Assembly (NCBI GenBank): GCA_964406375.1
Contig: CAYORM010000001.1
Span: 1 to 64,000 of the forward strand
Length of the DNA: 64,000 nt
Origin: CAYORM01 sp964406375
Lineage (GTDB): Bacteria; Pseudomonadota; Alphaproteobacteria; DSM-16000; Inquilinaceae
Direction: 5' to 3'
This document shows positions 53,691-62,647 of the stretch, piece after piece. A program made the translations under genes and the position numbers. Under the pieces are notes generated by a model. The model was given only the letters and a program-made list of their open reading frames with translations, was not told the origin of the DNA and ran no database searches. The stretch's first letter is position 1. Every line of letters starts with the position of its first letter.

Positions 53691-53802
53691 GAACGATCGG
53701 AAAAATCGGCTTGCTTCGCCACGGCACGGCGCGACATTGCGGGAAACCGAGAAGCCGGACGGCGCAGCCGTCGCGACGCCACAGCCGGCAGCGGGAGGGG
53801 TG

Positions 53803-54336
53803 ATGAACACGGCCGACAGGGCCTGGGATCCGGAAAGCGTCCGCGCGATCGTCGCACGGCATGCGGGACGGGAAGGGCCGCTGCTGCCCATCCTGCACGA
53901 CATCCAGCACGAATGGGGCTACATCCCGGCGGAGAGCGTGCCGCTCGTCGCCGCGGCGCTGAACCTGTCGCGCGCCGAGGTGCATGGCGTCGTGACCTTC
54001 TACCATGACTTCCGCAGCCGGCCGGAGGGGCGGCACGTGGTGCAGCTCTGCGCCGCGGAGGCATGCCAGTCGATGGGCTGCGACCGCCTCGCCGCCCGGG
54101 CGCGGCAGCGGCTGGGGATCGGTTTCGGGGAGACGACGCCGGATGGTGCGGTGACGCTGAAGGAGGTCTTCTGCCTCGGCAATTGCGCGCTGTCGCCCGC
54201 CGCGGCCGTCGACGGGCGCTTGCACGGCCGGCTGACCGAGGCGGCGTTCGACCGGCTGCTCGACACCATCATGGCGGCGCCAGGCACGGCAGCCTCAAAC
54301 ACGTCGGTGCCGGGCGCCGGTGAGGCGCGGCGATGA
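53803..54336 (+). CDS. fdsG: NAD-dependent formate dehydrogenase gamma subunit
   Basis: A 177-residue NuoE-like subunit. The thioredoxin-like fold carries a [2Fe-2S] cluster through CAAEACQSMGC and, 35 to 40 residues later, CLGNCALSP. The N-terminal part ILHDIQHEWGYIP and VHGVVTFYHDF are standard NuoE/HoxE blocks. It passes electrons between FdsA and the flavin in FdsB. The ATG at 53803 is chosen for the GGGAGGGG before it; 22 extra codons upstream lack a site. It overlaps fdsB by ATGA. Confidence 0.94.
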   Translation: MNTADRAWDPESVRAIVARHAGREGPLLPILHDIQHEWGYIPAESVPLVAAALNLSRAEVHGVVTFYHDFRSRPEGRHVVQLCAAEACQSMGCDRLAARARQRLGIGFGETTPDGAVTLKEVFCLGNCALSPAAAVDGRLHGRLTEAAFDRLLDTIMAAPGTAASNTSVPGAGEARR

Positions 54337-55889
54337 CAACTCGCATCTATGTTCCCTGCGACAGCGCCGCGCGCTCGGTGGGCGCCGATGCGGTCGCCGC
54401 TGAGATCCTGGCGGAGGCGGGGCGGCGGGGCCTGCCCGTCGATCTGCGGCGCAATGGCACGCGCGGCCTGTTCTGGCTCGAACCGTTGATTGAGGTCGAG
54501 ACCGGCGAGGGCCGCATCGGCTACGGTCCGGTCGCACCGGAGGATGTGCCCGGCCTGTTCGATGCGGACTTCCTGTCCGGCAGCGGGGCCCATCCGCTGC
54601 ATCTCGGCCGGCCCGAGGCGATCCCCTATCTGCGCGACCAGGAGCGCCTGACCTTCGCCCGCCTCGGCGTGACCGAGCCACTGTCGCTTTGCGATTACGC
54701 CGCACATGGCGGCTGGCGGGGCCTCGACGCCGCGCTTGCGATGGGCGCGCAGGCGGTCGTCGAGGCAGTGACCGCCTCCGGCCTGCGCGGACGGGGCGGG
54801 GCGGGGTTTCCCACCGGCATCAAATGGCGGACGGTGGCGGCCGCCGAGGCCGACCGCAAATACATCGTCTGCAATGCCGATGAGGGGGACAGCGGCACCT
54901 TCGCCGACCGGCTGATCCTCGAGGACGACCCCTATCTGCTGATCGAGGGGATGGTGATCGCCGCGCTCGCCGTCGGCGCGACCCGCGGTTACGTCTACAT
55001 CCGTTCCGAATACCCCGACGCCTTCCGTACCTTCTCCGAGGCGATCGCCCGCGCCGAAAAGGCCGGCTATCTCGGCGATGACGTCCGGGGCAGCGGCCAC
55101 ACCTTCCGGCTGGAGGCTCGGCTCGGCGCCGGCGCCTATATCTGCGGCGAGGAAACCTCGCTTCTGGAGAGCCTGGAAGGGCGGCGCGGCATGATCCGCT
55201 TCAAGCCGCCGCTGCCAGCGCTGAAGGGGCTGTTCGGCCGGCCGACCGTCGTCAACAACGTCCTGTCCCTCGCCAGCGTACCGGTCATCCTCGACCGCGG
55301 TGCCGCCTTCTATGCCGACTATGGCGTCGGCCGGTCGCGCGGGACGAACCCGCTGCAGCTCGCCGGTAATGTCCGTCGCGGAGGCCTCGTCGAGAAGGCG
55401 TTCGGCCTGACGCTGCGCGAGCTGATCGAGGATTTCGGCGGTGGCACCGCCAGCGGCCGTCCGATCCGGGCGGTTCAGGTCGGCGGTCCGCTGGGCGCCT
55501 ATCTGCCGGCGCATCTGCTCGACACACCGATCGACTATGAGGCGCTGACCGCGGTCGGCGGCATGCTGGGCCATGGCGGCGTCGTCGTCTTCGACGACAC
55601 GGTCGACATGGCGGCGCAGGCCCGCTTCGCCATGCGTTTCTGCGCAATCGAGAGCTGCGGCAAGTGCACGCCCTGCCGGATCGGCTCGACCCGCGGGGTC
55701 GAGGTGATCGACCGGATCCTGGCCGGACAGGACCGTGCGCGAAACCTCGAGCTGCTCGAGGATCTCTGCGAGACGATGATCGATGGTTCCCTCTGCGCCC
55801 TGGGCGGGTTGACTCCCTTGCCGGTGCGCAGTGCCCTGCGCCATTTCCCCGAGGATTTCGACCGTCCGCTCGCGGCGGCGGCGGAATGA
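54333..55889 (+). CDS. fdsB: NAD-dependent formate dehydrogenase beta subunit
   Basis: A 518-residue NuoF-like subunit. It has an N-terminal thioredoxin-like domain (about 1-110), the FMN/NAD motifs RGRGGAGFPTGIKW and CNADEGDSGTFADRLIL, GAGAYICGEETSLLESLEG, and the [4Fe-4S] ligands ESCGKCTPCRIGSTRG with the distant SLCALGG. It carries FMN and reduces NAD+. All four cysteine ligands are present. It is coupled to fdsG and to fdsA. Confidence 0.95.
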   Translation: MTTRIYVPCDSAARSVGADAVAAEILAEAGRRGLPVDLRRNGTRGLFWLEPLIEVETGEGRIGYGPVAPEDVPGLFDADFLSGSGAHPLHLGRPEAIPYLRDQERLTFARLGVTEPLSLCDYAAHGGWRGLDAALAMGAQAVVEAVTASGLRGRGGAGFPTGIKWRTVAAAEADRKYIVCNADEGDSGTFADRLILEDDPYLLIEGMVIAALAVGATRGYVYIRSEYPDAFRTFSEAIARAEKAGYLGDDVRGSGHTFRLEARLGAGAYICGEETSLLESLEGRRGMIRFKPPLPALKGLFGRPTVVNNVLSLASVPVILDRGAAFYADYGVGRSRGTNPLQLAGNVRRGGLVEKAFGLTLRELIEDFGGGTASGRPIRAVQVGGPLGAYLPAHLLDTPIDYEALTAVGGMLGHGGVVVFDDTVDMAAQARFAMRFCAIESCGKCTPCRIGSTRGVEVIDRILAGQDRARNLELLEDLCETMIDGSLCALGGLTPLPVRSALRHFPEDFDRPLAAAAE

Positions 55890-55909
55890 GACGGATGGAG
55901 GCCCGACCC

Positions 55910-58753
55910 ATGCCCCTCGTCGAAGACCGCGATTACGGGACGCCCGAACGCGTTTCCGACCGCCTCGTGACCCTCGAGATCGACGGCCACGTCATCACCG
56001 TGCCGGAAGGCACCTCGGTGATGCGCGCGGCGGCAGAACTCGGGACATCGATCCCGAAACTGTGCGCGACCGACAGTCTCGAACCCTTCGGCTCCTGTCG
56101 CCTCTGCCTCGTCGAGATCGAGGGGTGGCGCGGCACGCCGGCCTCCTGCACGACGCCGGTCGAGCCCGGGATGAAGGTCCGCACGCAGACGAAGCGCCTC
56201 GCCAAGCTGCGGCGCAACGTCATGGAACTCTACATCTCCGACCACCCGCTCGACTGCCTGACCTGCGCCGCCAACGGCGATTGCGAACTCCAGGACATGG
56301 CGGGCGTCGTCGGGCTGCGGGAGGTGCGCTACGGCTTCGACGGCGCCAACCACCTGACAGGCGAGAAGGACCGCTCGAACCCGTATTTCACCTTCGATCC
56401 GACGAAATGCATCGTCTGCTCGCGCTGTGTCCGGGCCTGCGAGGAGGTGCCGGGCACATTCGCACTGACGATCGACGGCCGCGGCTTCGCGTCCTTCGTC
56501 GCGGCCGGGCAGAATGAGGGCTTCATGGACAGCGAATGCGTGTCCTGCGGTGCCTGCGTGCAGGCCTGCCCGACCGCGACGCTGATGGAGAACACAATCA
56601 TCGAGGCCGGCCAGCCCGAGCACAGCGTCATCACCACCTGTGCCTTTGGTGGCGTCGGCTGCTCCTTCGAGGCCGAGCTGCAGGGCAGCGAGGTCGTCCG
56701 GATGACGCCGTATAAGGGCGGCAAGGCCAATCACGGCCATTCCTGCGTCAAGGGACGCTTCGCGTGGGGCTATGCGACCCACAAGGACCGCATCACCCGA
56801 CCGATGATCCGCGAGCGGATCACCGATCCCTGGCGCGAGGTGAGCTGGGACGAGGCGATCGCCTATGCCGCCGGCGAATTCAGGCGCATCCAGGAGAAGT
56901 ACGGCCGCGGCGCGGTCGGCGGCATCACCTCCTCGCGCTGCACCAATGAGGAGACCTTCCTCGTCCAGAAGCTGATCCGCGCGGCCTTCGGCAACAACAA
57001 TGTCGACACCTGCGCCCGGGTCTGCCACTCGCCGACGGGATACGGACTCAAGACGACGCTCGGTACCTCGGCCGGCACGCAGGATTTCGACAGCGTGCTG
57101 AAGGCTGACGTCATCATGGTGATCGGCGCCAATCCGACCGACGCCCATCCGGTGTTCGCAAGCCGCATGAAGAAGCGGCTGCGCGAGGGCGCGCGGTTGA
57201 TCGTCGTCGACCCGCGGCGGATCGACCTCGTCGACGGGCCGCATGTGAAGGCGGACTTCCACCTGCCGCTGCTGCCCGGCACCAATGTCGCGCTGATCAA
57301 CGCGATGGCGCACACGGTGGTGACCGAGGGGCTGGTCGACGAGGCCTTTGTGCGCGAGCGCTGCGATCTCGACGCCTTCGCCGACTGGGCGCGCTTCGTC
57401 GCCGAGGCGCGCAACGCGCCCGAGGCCCTTGCGGACACGATCGGGGTGCCGGCCGCCGATATCCGCGCGGCGGCGCGACTCTATGCGACGGGCGGCAATG
57501 CCGCGATCTATTACGGCCTGGGCGTCACCGAGCACAGCCAGGGCTCGACCATGGTCATGGGCATGGCGAACCTGGCGATGGCGACCGGCAACATCGGGCG
57601 CGAAGGCGTCGGCATCAACCCGCTGCGCGGCCAGAACAATGTGCAGGGCTCCTGTGACATGGGGTCGTTCCCGCACGAGTTCTCGGGCTATCGCCATGTG
57701 TCCGACGACGCGACGCGCGAAGCCTTCGAGGCGATGTGGGGCGTGCCGCTCGACAGCGAGCCGGGTCTGCGCATCCCGAACATGCTCGACGGCGCGATCG
57801 AGGGGCGCTTCAAGGGTCTCTACATCCAGGGTGAGGACATCGCCCAGTCGGACCCGAACATCCGACACGTCACGGCCGGGCTGGCGGCCATGGAGTGTGT
57901 GGTCATCCAGGACCTCTTCCTGAACGAGACCGCGTCCTACGCGCATGTCTTCCTGCCGGGTTCCTCCTTCCTCGAGAAGGACGGCACCTTCACCAATGCC
58001 GAGCGGCGCATCTCACGGGTGCGCAAGGTGATCGAACCGCTCGCCGGCCTTGCCGATTGGGAGGTGACGCAGAAGCTGTCGAACGCGCTCGGCTATCCGA
58101 TGGCCTACAGCCATCCGAGCGAGATCATGGATGAGATCGCCCGGCTGACGCCGAGCTTCAGCGGCGTCAGCTATGCCAAGCTCGATGCCGAGGGCTCTGT
58201 CCAGTGGCCCTGCAACGACAAGGCGCCGCATGGCACGCCGGTGATGCATCGCGACGGTTTCGTCCGCGGCAAGGGCCTGTTCATGATCACCGAGTACGTG
58301 CCGACGGATGAGCGGACGACGGCGCGCTTCCCGCTGATCCTGACGACCGGCCGCATCCTCGCGCAGTACAATGTGGGCCAGCAGACCAAGCGGACCGCCA
58401 ATTCGGCCTGGCATGACGAAGACGTGCTGGAGATCCACCCCTTCGACGCCGAGCAGCGCGGCATCCGCGACGGCGATTGGGTGGCGCTGCAGAGCCGGTC
58501 TGGCGAGACCGCCTTGCGGGCCAGGATCAGTGACCGGATGCAGCCCGGCGTGGTGTACACGACCTTCCATCACGCCGAGAGCGGCGCGAATGTCGTGACC
58601 ACCGACTATTCGGACTGGGCCACCAACTGCCCCGAATACAAGGTGACGGCAGTCCAGGTGCGGCTGTCGAACGGGCCGTCGCGGTGGCAGGAGGAGCGCG
58701 AGGCGTTGCGCCGCGCGACGGTGCGCATCATGCCGCGCGAAGCCGCCGAATGA
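55910..58753 (+). CDS. fdsA: NAD-dependent formate dehydrogenase alpha (molybdenum) subunit
   Basis: A 947-residue catalytic subunit. Order: a [2Fe-2S] domain (CATDSLEPFGSCRLCLVEIE), a His-Cys3 cluster (HPLDCLTCAANGDC), two [4Fe-4S] sites (CIVCSRCVRACEEVP; CVSCGACVQACPTA), a further [4Fe-4S] site starting at Cys244, then the bis-MGD domain with the molybdenum ligand Cys372 in ARVCHSPTGYG followed by the catalytic His. At the Cys244 site the pattern is C-A-F-G-G-V-G-C, so residue 247 is Gly (GGT) where Cys is expected; Cys251 and Cys279 are present. The ATG at 55910 has GGAGG 8 nt upstream; ATGs at 55886 and 55895 are alternatives. It overlaps fdhD. Confidence 0.94.
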   Translation: MPLVEDRDYGTPERVSDRLVTLEIDGHVITVPEGTSVMRAAAELGTSIPKLCATDSLEPFGSCRLCLVEIEGWRGTPASCTTPVEPGMKVRTQTKRLAKLRRNVMELYISDHPLDCLTCAANGDCELQDMAGVVGLREVRYGFDGANHLTGEKDRSNPYFTFDPTKCIVCSRCVRACEEVPGTFALTIDGRGFASFVAAGQNEGFMDSECVSCGACVQACPTATLMENTIIEAGQPEHSVITTCAFGGVGCSFEAELQGSEVVRMTPYKGGKANHGHSCVKGRFAWGYATHKDRITRPMIRERITDPWREVSWDEAIAYAAGEFRRIQEKYGRGAVGGITSSRCTNEETFLVQKLIRAAFGNNNVDTCARVCHSPTGYGLKTTLGTSAGTQDFDSVLKADVIMVIGANPTDAHPVFASRMKKRLREGARLIVVDPRRIDLVDGPHVKADFHLPLLPGTNVALINAMAHTVVTEGLVDEAFVRERCDLDAFADWARFVAEARNAPEALADTIGVPAADIRAAARLYATGGNAAIYYGLGVTEHSQGSTMVMGMANLAMATGNIGREGVGINPLRGQNNVQGSCDMGSFPHEFSGYRHVSDDATREAFEAMWGVPLDSEPGLRIPNMLDGAIEGRFKGLYIQGEDIAQSDPNIRHVTAGLAAMECVVIQDLFLNETASYAHVFLPGSSFLEKDGTFTNAERRISRVRKVIEPLAGLADWEVTQKLSNALGYPMAYSHPSEIMDEIARLTPSFSGVSYAKLDAEGSVQWPCNDKAPHGTPVMHRDGFVRGKGLFMITEYVPTDERTTARFPLILTTGRILAQYNVGQQTKRTANSAWHDEDVLEIHPFDAEQRGIRDGDWVALQSRSGETALRARISDRMQPGVVYTTFHHAESGANVVTTDYSDWATNCPEYKVTAVQVRLSNGPSRWQEEREALRRATVRIMPREAAE

Positions 58754-59586
58754 CGGCTGGTGCATCGGGCGAAGGGGGCCTTCCGGCCACCTCCTGCCCG
58801 GTGCGGGCCGTGCGGCTGGCGGGCGAGGCGCGCGAGCCGGTGGACCGCGATCTCGCCGAGGAGGTCGCGGTCGGTCTCGTCTATGGCGGCGTCTCCTTCG
58901 CAGTGCTGATGGCGACACCCGCCGACATCGAGGATCTGGCCCGCGGTTTCAGCCTGACCGAGGGGGTGGTCGAAGCGCCGGGCGAGATCCGCGCGCTGCG
59001 CGTCCTGTCCGATCCGGACGGGCTGCGGGTCGAGATGACCATCCCCGCCGAGCGCATGCGCCGTGTGCTCGAGCGCAACCGGGCGATTGCCGGGCGTACG
59101 GGCTGCGGGCTCTGCGGCATCGACGACCTCTCGGCCCTGCCGCGTCCGGCGATCCGGCCGGATCCCGGGACAGTCCCCGCGGCCGCGGCGATCCGGCGGG
59201 CGCTGCGGGCACTGCCCGAGCAGCAGGCACTGTTCCGGCGCACGGGCGCCGTCCACGCGGCCGCGTTCGTCGATGGCGAGGGGCGCATCGGCACGGTGCG
59301 CGAGGATGTCGGCCGCCACAACGCACTCGACAAGCTGATCGGCGCGCTGGCGGCGGAGGGGCGACCGGCTGCCGACGGTTTCGCGCTGGTGACCAGCCGG
59401 TGCAGCTACGAGATGGTACAGAAGGCGACGGTGGCGGGATTCGGCGCGCTGGTGGCGATATCGGCACCGACCGCGCTGGCGGTGCGGTTGGCCGAACGGG
59501 CCGGCCTGGCACTCGTCGCCTTCGCACGCGGCGATGCCATGACGGTCTATGCCGGCGGCGGCCGGATCGATGAAGCGGCGGAGTGA
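58750..59586 (+). CDS. fdhD: formate dehydrogenase sulfurtransferase FdhD (FdsC)
   Basis: A 278-residue FdhD. The sulfur-carrying cysteines are in GRTGCGLCGIDDL near residue 120, followed by HAAAFVDGEGRIGTVREDVGRHNALDKLIG and SRCSYEMVQKATVAG. It transfers sulfur from a desulfurase to the molybdenum cofactor before insertion in FdsA. The ATG overlaps the fdsA stop, so the maturation factor is made with its client. Also named fdsC in this type of operon. Confidence 0.94.
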   Translation: MTAGASGEGGLPATSCPVRAVRLAGEAREPVDRDLAEEVAVGLVYGGVSFAVLMATPADIEDLARGFSLTEGVVEAPGEIRALRVLSDPDGLRVEMTIPAERMRRVLERNRAIAGRTGCGLCGIDDLSALPRPAIRPDPGTVPAAAAIRRALRALPEQQALFRRTGAVHAAAFVDGEGRIGTVREDVGRHNALDKLIGALAAEGRPAADGFALVTSRCSYEMVQKATVAGFGALVAISAPTALAVRLAERAGLALVAFARGDAMTVYAGGGRIDEAAE

Positions 59587-59598
59587 CGGGGTACGGGG

Positions 59599-59886
59599 AT
59601 GAGCGACGGTAGCGGGATCGGCGGCGGCATGAACGACAGCGAGACGGGAGAGGGCGCGGCGGCCGGCGGCAGTGCGAAGATCGTGCGGATGGTCAACCAG
59701 ATTGCCGGCTTCTTCTCTGCCTATCCCGAGGCCCAGGCGATCGCGTCGACGGCCGATCATCTGCGGAAATTCTGGGATCCCGGCATGCGGCGCTCGATCA
59801 TCGACCACCTCGCCGCGGGCGGGGAGGGGCTGTCGCCCATCGCCCGGCGTGCCGTCGCTGCGCTCGAGGCGCCGCGCGCGGGCTGA
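59599..59886 (+). CDS. fdsD: formate dehydrogenase delta subunit
   Basis: A 95-residue FdsD-like protein. After a glycine-rich leader it reads KIVRMVNQIAGFFSAYPEAQ, followed by HLRKFWDPGMRRSIIDHL, the two blocks that define the family. FdsD assists assembly or stability of the formate dehydrogenase. It lies 12 nt after fdhD, completing the fdsGBA-fdhD-fdsD operon. The second ATG (MNDSE) is a shorter alternative start. Confidence 0.9.
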   Translation: MSDGSGIGGGMNDSETGEGAAAGGSAKIVRMVNQIAGFFSAYPEAQAIASTADHLRKFWDPGMRRSIIDHLAAGGEGLSPIARRAVAALEAPRAG

Positions 59887-59969
59887 TCGGCGCCGTCCTT
59901 CGAAGTCCCGTTGCGGCACGACGGGGCCCGGACCATCTGTTCCGGACCACCGCGAACGGAGATCCCAAC

Positions 59970-60704
59970 GTGCTCGATCCGCAACGACTGCTCGACAGCT
60001 TCCTCGGCTCCGGCCGGACCGTCGACGGCAATGGCCAAAATCGCCCGGCTTCGGCGGGTACCGGCAGCGGCGGGTTGGGCGATCTTCTCAATGGCAATGT
60101 CGGGAAGTATGCCACCGGCGCCGCGGTGGGCGGCATCGCCGCGATGCTGCTCGGCTCCAAGGGGGTCCGAAAACTTGGCGGATCGGTGCTGCGTTATGGT
60201 GGCGCGGCGGTGATCGGCGGGCTCGCATACAAGGCGTGGCAGGATTGGCAGGCCCGCAAGGAGGCGTCGCCGGCGGCTCAGCCGGCCGAACCGCCGGCGC
60301 TGCCACCCTCGGGCGGCCCCTTCGACCTGTCGGCCCAGCGTTCAGGCGACGGCAATGACGCGCGCCTCGCCGTGATGCGGGCGATGATCGCCGCCGCGAA
60401 GGTCGACGGGCATATCGATGCCGACGAACGGCGGGTGCTGTTCGAGCGTATCGCCGCCCTGTCTCTCGATGCCGAGGAAAAGGCGTTCCTGATGGACGAG
60501 CTCGCCCGGCCGCTGGATGTCGCAGCCATTGCCGCGCTTGCTAGCAGCCGGGAGCAGGCGGCGGAGATCTGGCTCGCTTCGCGTATGGTGATCGGGCCGG
60601 AAGACCCGCGCGAGAAGGCCTATCTCGAAGAGCTCGCGCGCCGGCTCGAGCTGCCCTCCGACCTTATCGCCCATCTCAATCGTCAGGCAGCGACGACCGG
60701 CTGA
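59970..60704 (+). CDS. DUF533/TerB-like membrane-associated protein
   Basis: A 244-residue YebE-like protein. The N-terminal part is glycine-rich with hydrophobic stretches (YATGAAVGGIAAMLLGSKG; GSVLRYGGAAVIGGLAYKAW). The C-terminal half (about 125-240) has the TerB-like helical domain: AVMRAMIAAAKVDGHIDADERR and DELARPLDVAAIAALA. The GTG start is preferred because it gives the family's usual LDPQRLLDSFLG N-terminus. The function is not established. No link to the formate dehydrogenase upstream is evident. Confidence 0.85.
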   Translation: MLDPQRLLDSFLGSGRTVDGNGQNRPASAGTGSGGLGDLLNGNVGKYATGAAVGGIAAMLLGSKGVRKLGGSVLRYGGAAVIGGLAYKAWQDWQARKEASPAAQPAEPPALPPSGGPFDLSAQRSGDGNDARLAVMRAMIAAAKVDGHIDADERRVLFERIAALSLDAEEKAFLMDELARPLDVAAIAALASSREQAAEIWLASRMVIGPEDPREKAYLEELARRLELPSDLIAHLNRQAATTG

Positions 60705-60720
60705 CGGCTGGCTGAACCCT

Positions 60721-60748
60721 GCCGCCGCGCACCGGGTGGGGCGGCGGC
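60721..60748 (+). terminator. hairpin after the DUF533 gene
   Basis: gccgccgc at 60721-60728 pairs with gcggcggc at 60741-60748, a perfect 8-bp stem with a 12-nt loop, 16 nt after the stop. It is a candidate terminator separating this gene from the regulator region; there is no clear T tract. Confidence 0.45.
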
Positions 60749-60784
60749 GTTAGCCGTTCCGCGTCGCATTCTCGCACCTGCAAC

Positions 60785-60858
60785 ATGATCATAACCGATC
60801 AAAAAGGTTCGAACGGTTGAGCCACCCTCCGATCCTGCCCTAAACGAATGATCATTCG
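60785..60858 (+). promoter_or_regulatory. paired ATGATCAT operators and promoter of the composite DeoR regulator gene
   Basis: ATGATCAT occurs at 60785-60792 and at 60848-60855, centres 63 bp apart. The second is extended to a perfect 14-bp palindrome CGAATGATCATTCG (60845-60858). A TTGAGC (60817-60822) and TAAACG (60841-60846), 18 nt apart, could be a promoter, with the palindrome overlapping the -10 side. The start codon region at 60874-60882 carries a further ATGATC half-site. Autorepression by the adjacent regulator is likely. Confidence 0.55.
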
Positions 60859-60876
60859 AGGGCTGGTCGGTCGAAA

Positions 60877-62592
60877 ATGATCAAATCGGAACGCGAGATC
60901 GTGATCCTCCGCATGCTGGAAGAGCGCGGCTCCGTCTCGATCCGCGCCCTGACCGAGCACATGCCGGAGGTGTCCGCGATCACCGTGCGGCGCGATCTCG
61001 CCCGGCTGGAGGCGGCGGGCAAGCTGCGACGCACCCATGGCGGCGCGGTCACGGTGGACCGTCCTGCCGGGCTGGTGTCTGCCACTGAAACCGCCCGCCC
61101 TGACATCGAGCTGGCCGACGCGCTGGTTCTGCCGCCGATCGGCGGCCGCTGGGCGCACACCCTGCGCGAGCATGCCCGTCGCCGCGGCATCCCCTTCTTC
61201 GCCGAGAGCTCGCCGCAGGAGGGCGGGATCTATCTCGGCCCCGACAATCGCGAGGTGGCGCGGCAGCTCGGCCAGCATGCGGCGCGCGAACTGGCCGCGG
61301 CCGGCCGGTCGAGCGTCGAGCTGCTGGTGATCTCGCTCGAGGCGCTGCCAAACACTCGCGACCGCGCCCGCGGCTTCGTCGAGGGGCTGCGCGAGACCTT
61401 CCCGGGTACGGTGCGCAGCCACCTCATCGACGGCCGTGGCGCCTATCCCACCGCGTACCGCTCCGTGCTCGACGCGCTCCAGGCCTTTCCGGGCATCGAC
61501 GTGCTATTCGGCGTCAATGATCATTCGATCCTGGCCGGTATCGAAGCATGCCGCCGCACCGGTCGCGATGACGACGCTTTCATCGCCTATTCGGTGGGGG
61601 CGGAGGGCGGGACGCTGCTCGACGTGCTGGCACAGGGGCGGCCGCTCGCCGCCTGCGCGGCACTGTTCCCGGAGGTGGTCGGACGCATGGCGATCGATGC
61701 GGCCTGCCATTGCTTCTCGGGCGGCCGCATCTACGGCCCGGTGGAGACACGGGCGGAGATCCTGACGCCGGCGACGCTGGGCGAATATTATCTTCGCGAG
61801 GCCGATCAGTGGCGGCTGCGGCGCGAGCGGCTGGCCGCTATGCTCGAGGCACGGCCATGGCGGCACGACGCCGCCGCACGCGGCAAGCTCGTCAGCTTCA
61901 TCCTCCATTACCCCGCCCATGAATGGTACCGGAACCTCTCCGCCGCGATGGCGGAACGGGCGACCGAGCTCGGGCTGCGCTTCTCCGCGCGCAATGCTGA
62001 GGACAAGTACGCCCAGGAGATCGGCCTTGTCCGCCGGCGGCTCGCCGTCGCGGCCGCGGCGCTGATCGGCGATGGCGAGACACTGCTGCTCGATGGCGGC
62101 GAGGCGGCGCGGCTGCTGGCGGCCGAACTCGGCGGCCGGCGCTCGCTGACGATCGTCACCAACAGCCTCGCCATCCTCAACCAGCTCGGCGGGGAAGGGC
62201 CCCGCATCGTGCTCACCGGCGGTGAGTTTGCGCCCGATTGTGCGGCGCTGATCGGACCGGCGGTCACCCCAATCCTCGACATGCTGCGCGTCGACAAGGC
62301 GGTCCTGTCAGTCGACGGCCTTTCGGCGGGTTTCGGCCTGTCCTGCGACGACGGTCGCGCCGCCGAGGTCGCCCGCCGCTTCGTCGGTGCGGCGCGCGAG
62401 ACCGTCGTGCTCGCCGATCACAGCCGCGTGGGACGCGAGGCGCGGGTCCGGATCTGCGCGCTCGACCGGGTCCACACCGTGGTCACCGATGCCGGAACGC
62501 TGCCGGCCCATCGCTTCGAGATCGCCGCCGCGGGCCCCCGGGTGCTGCTGGCGGATGACGACATCCCGCGACCGCACAGGGCGGTCGCCTGA
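60877..62592 (+). CDS. composite transcription regulator: DeoR HTH + periplasmic-binding-protein-like domain + DeoR sensor domain
   Basis: A 571-residue protein, more than twice the length of ordinary DeoR regulators (about 250). Residues 1-60 are a DeoR helix-turn-helix (ERGSVSIRALTEHMPEVSAITVRRDLARLEAAGKLRRTHGGAV). Residues 78-305 match a sugar-binding-protein fold starting mid-lobe one (ADALVLPPIGGRWAH, GIYLGPDNREVARQLG, IDVLFGVNDHSILAGIEACRR). Residues 339-370 (FILHYPAHEWYRNLSAAMAE) look like the missing first strand and helix of that fold. From about 385 the DeoR phosphosugar sensor follows (ALIGDGETLLLDGGE, TIVTNSLAIL, VLTGGEF, LADHSRVG). It precedes a sugar importer, which it probably controls. 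Confidence 0.85.
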   Translation: MIKSEREIVILRMLEERGSVSIRALTEHMPEVSAITVRRDLARLEAAGKLRRTHGGAVTVDRPAGLVSATETARPDIELADALVLPPIGGRWAHTLREHARRRGIPFFAESSPQEGGIYLGPDNREVARQLGQHAARELAAAGRSSVELLVISLEALPNTRDRARGFVEGLRETFPGTVRSHLIDGRGAYPTAYRSVLDALQAFPGIDVLFGVNDHSILAGIEACRRTGRDDDAFIAYSVGAEGGTLLDVLAQGRPLAACAALFPEVVGRMAIDAACHCFSGGRIYGPVETRAEILTPATLGEYYLREADQWRLRRERLAAMLEARPWRHDAAARGKLVSFILHYPAHEWYRNLSAAMAERATELGLRFSARNAEDKYAQEIGLVRRRLAVAAAALIGDGETLLLDGGEAARLLAAELGGRRSLTIVTNSLAILNQLGGEGPRIVLTGGEFAPDCAALIGPAVTPILDMLRVDKAVLSVDGLSAGFGLSCDDGRAAEVARRFVGAARETVVLADHSRVGREARVRICALDRVHTVVTDAGTLPAHRFEIAAAGPRVLLADDDIPRPHRAVA

Positions 62593-62647
62593 CACCTGCC
62601 GACAGATCATGTGCACAGGCAGGACGGCGAAGGAGGAGGAAACAGAG

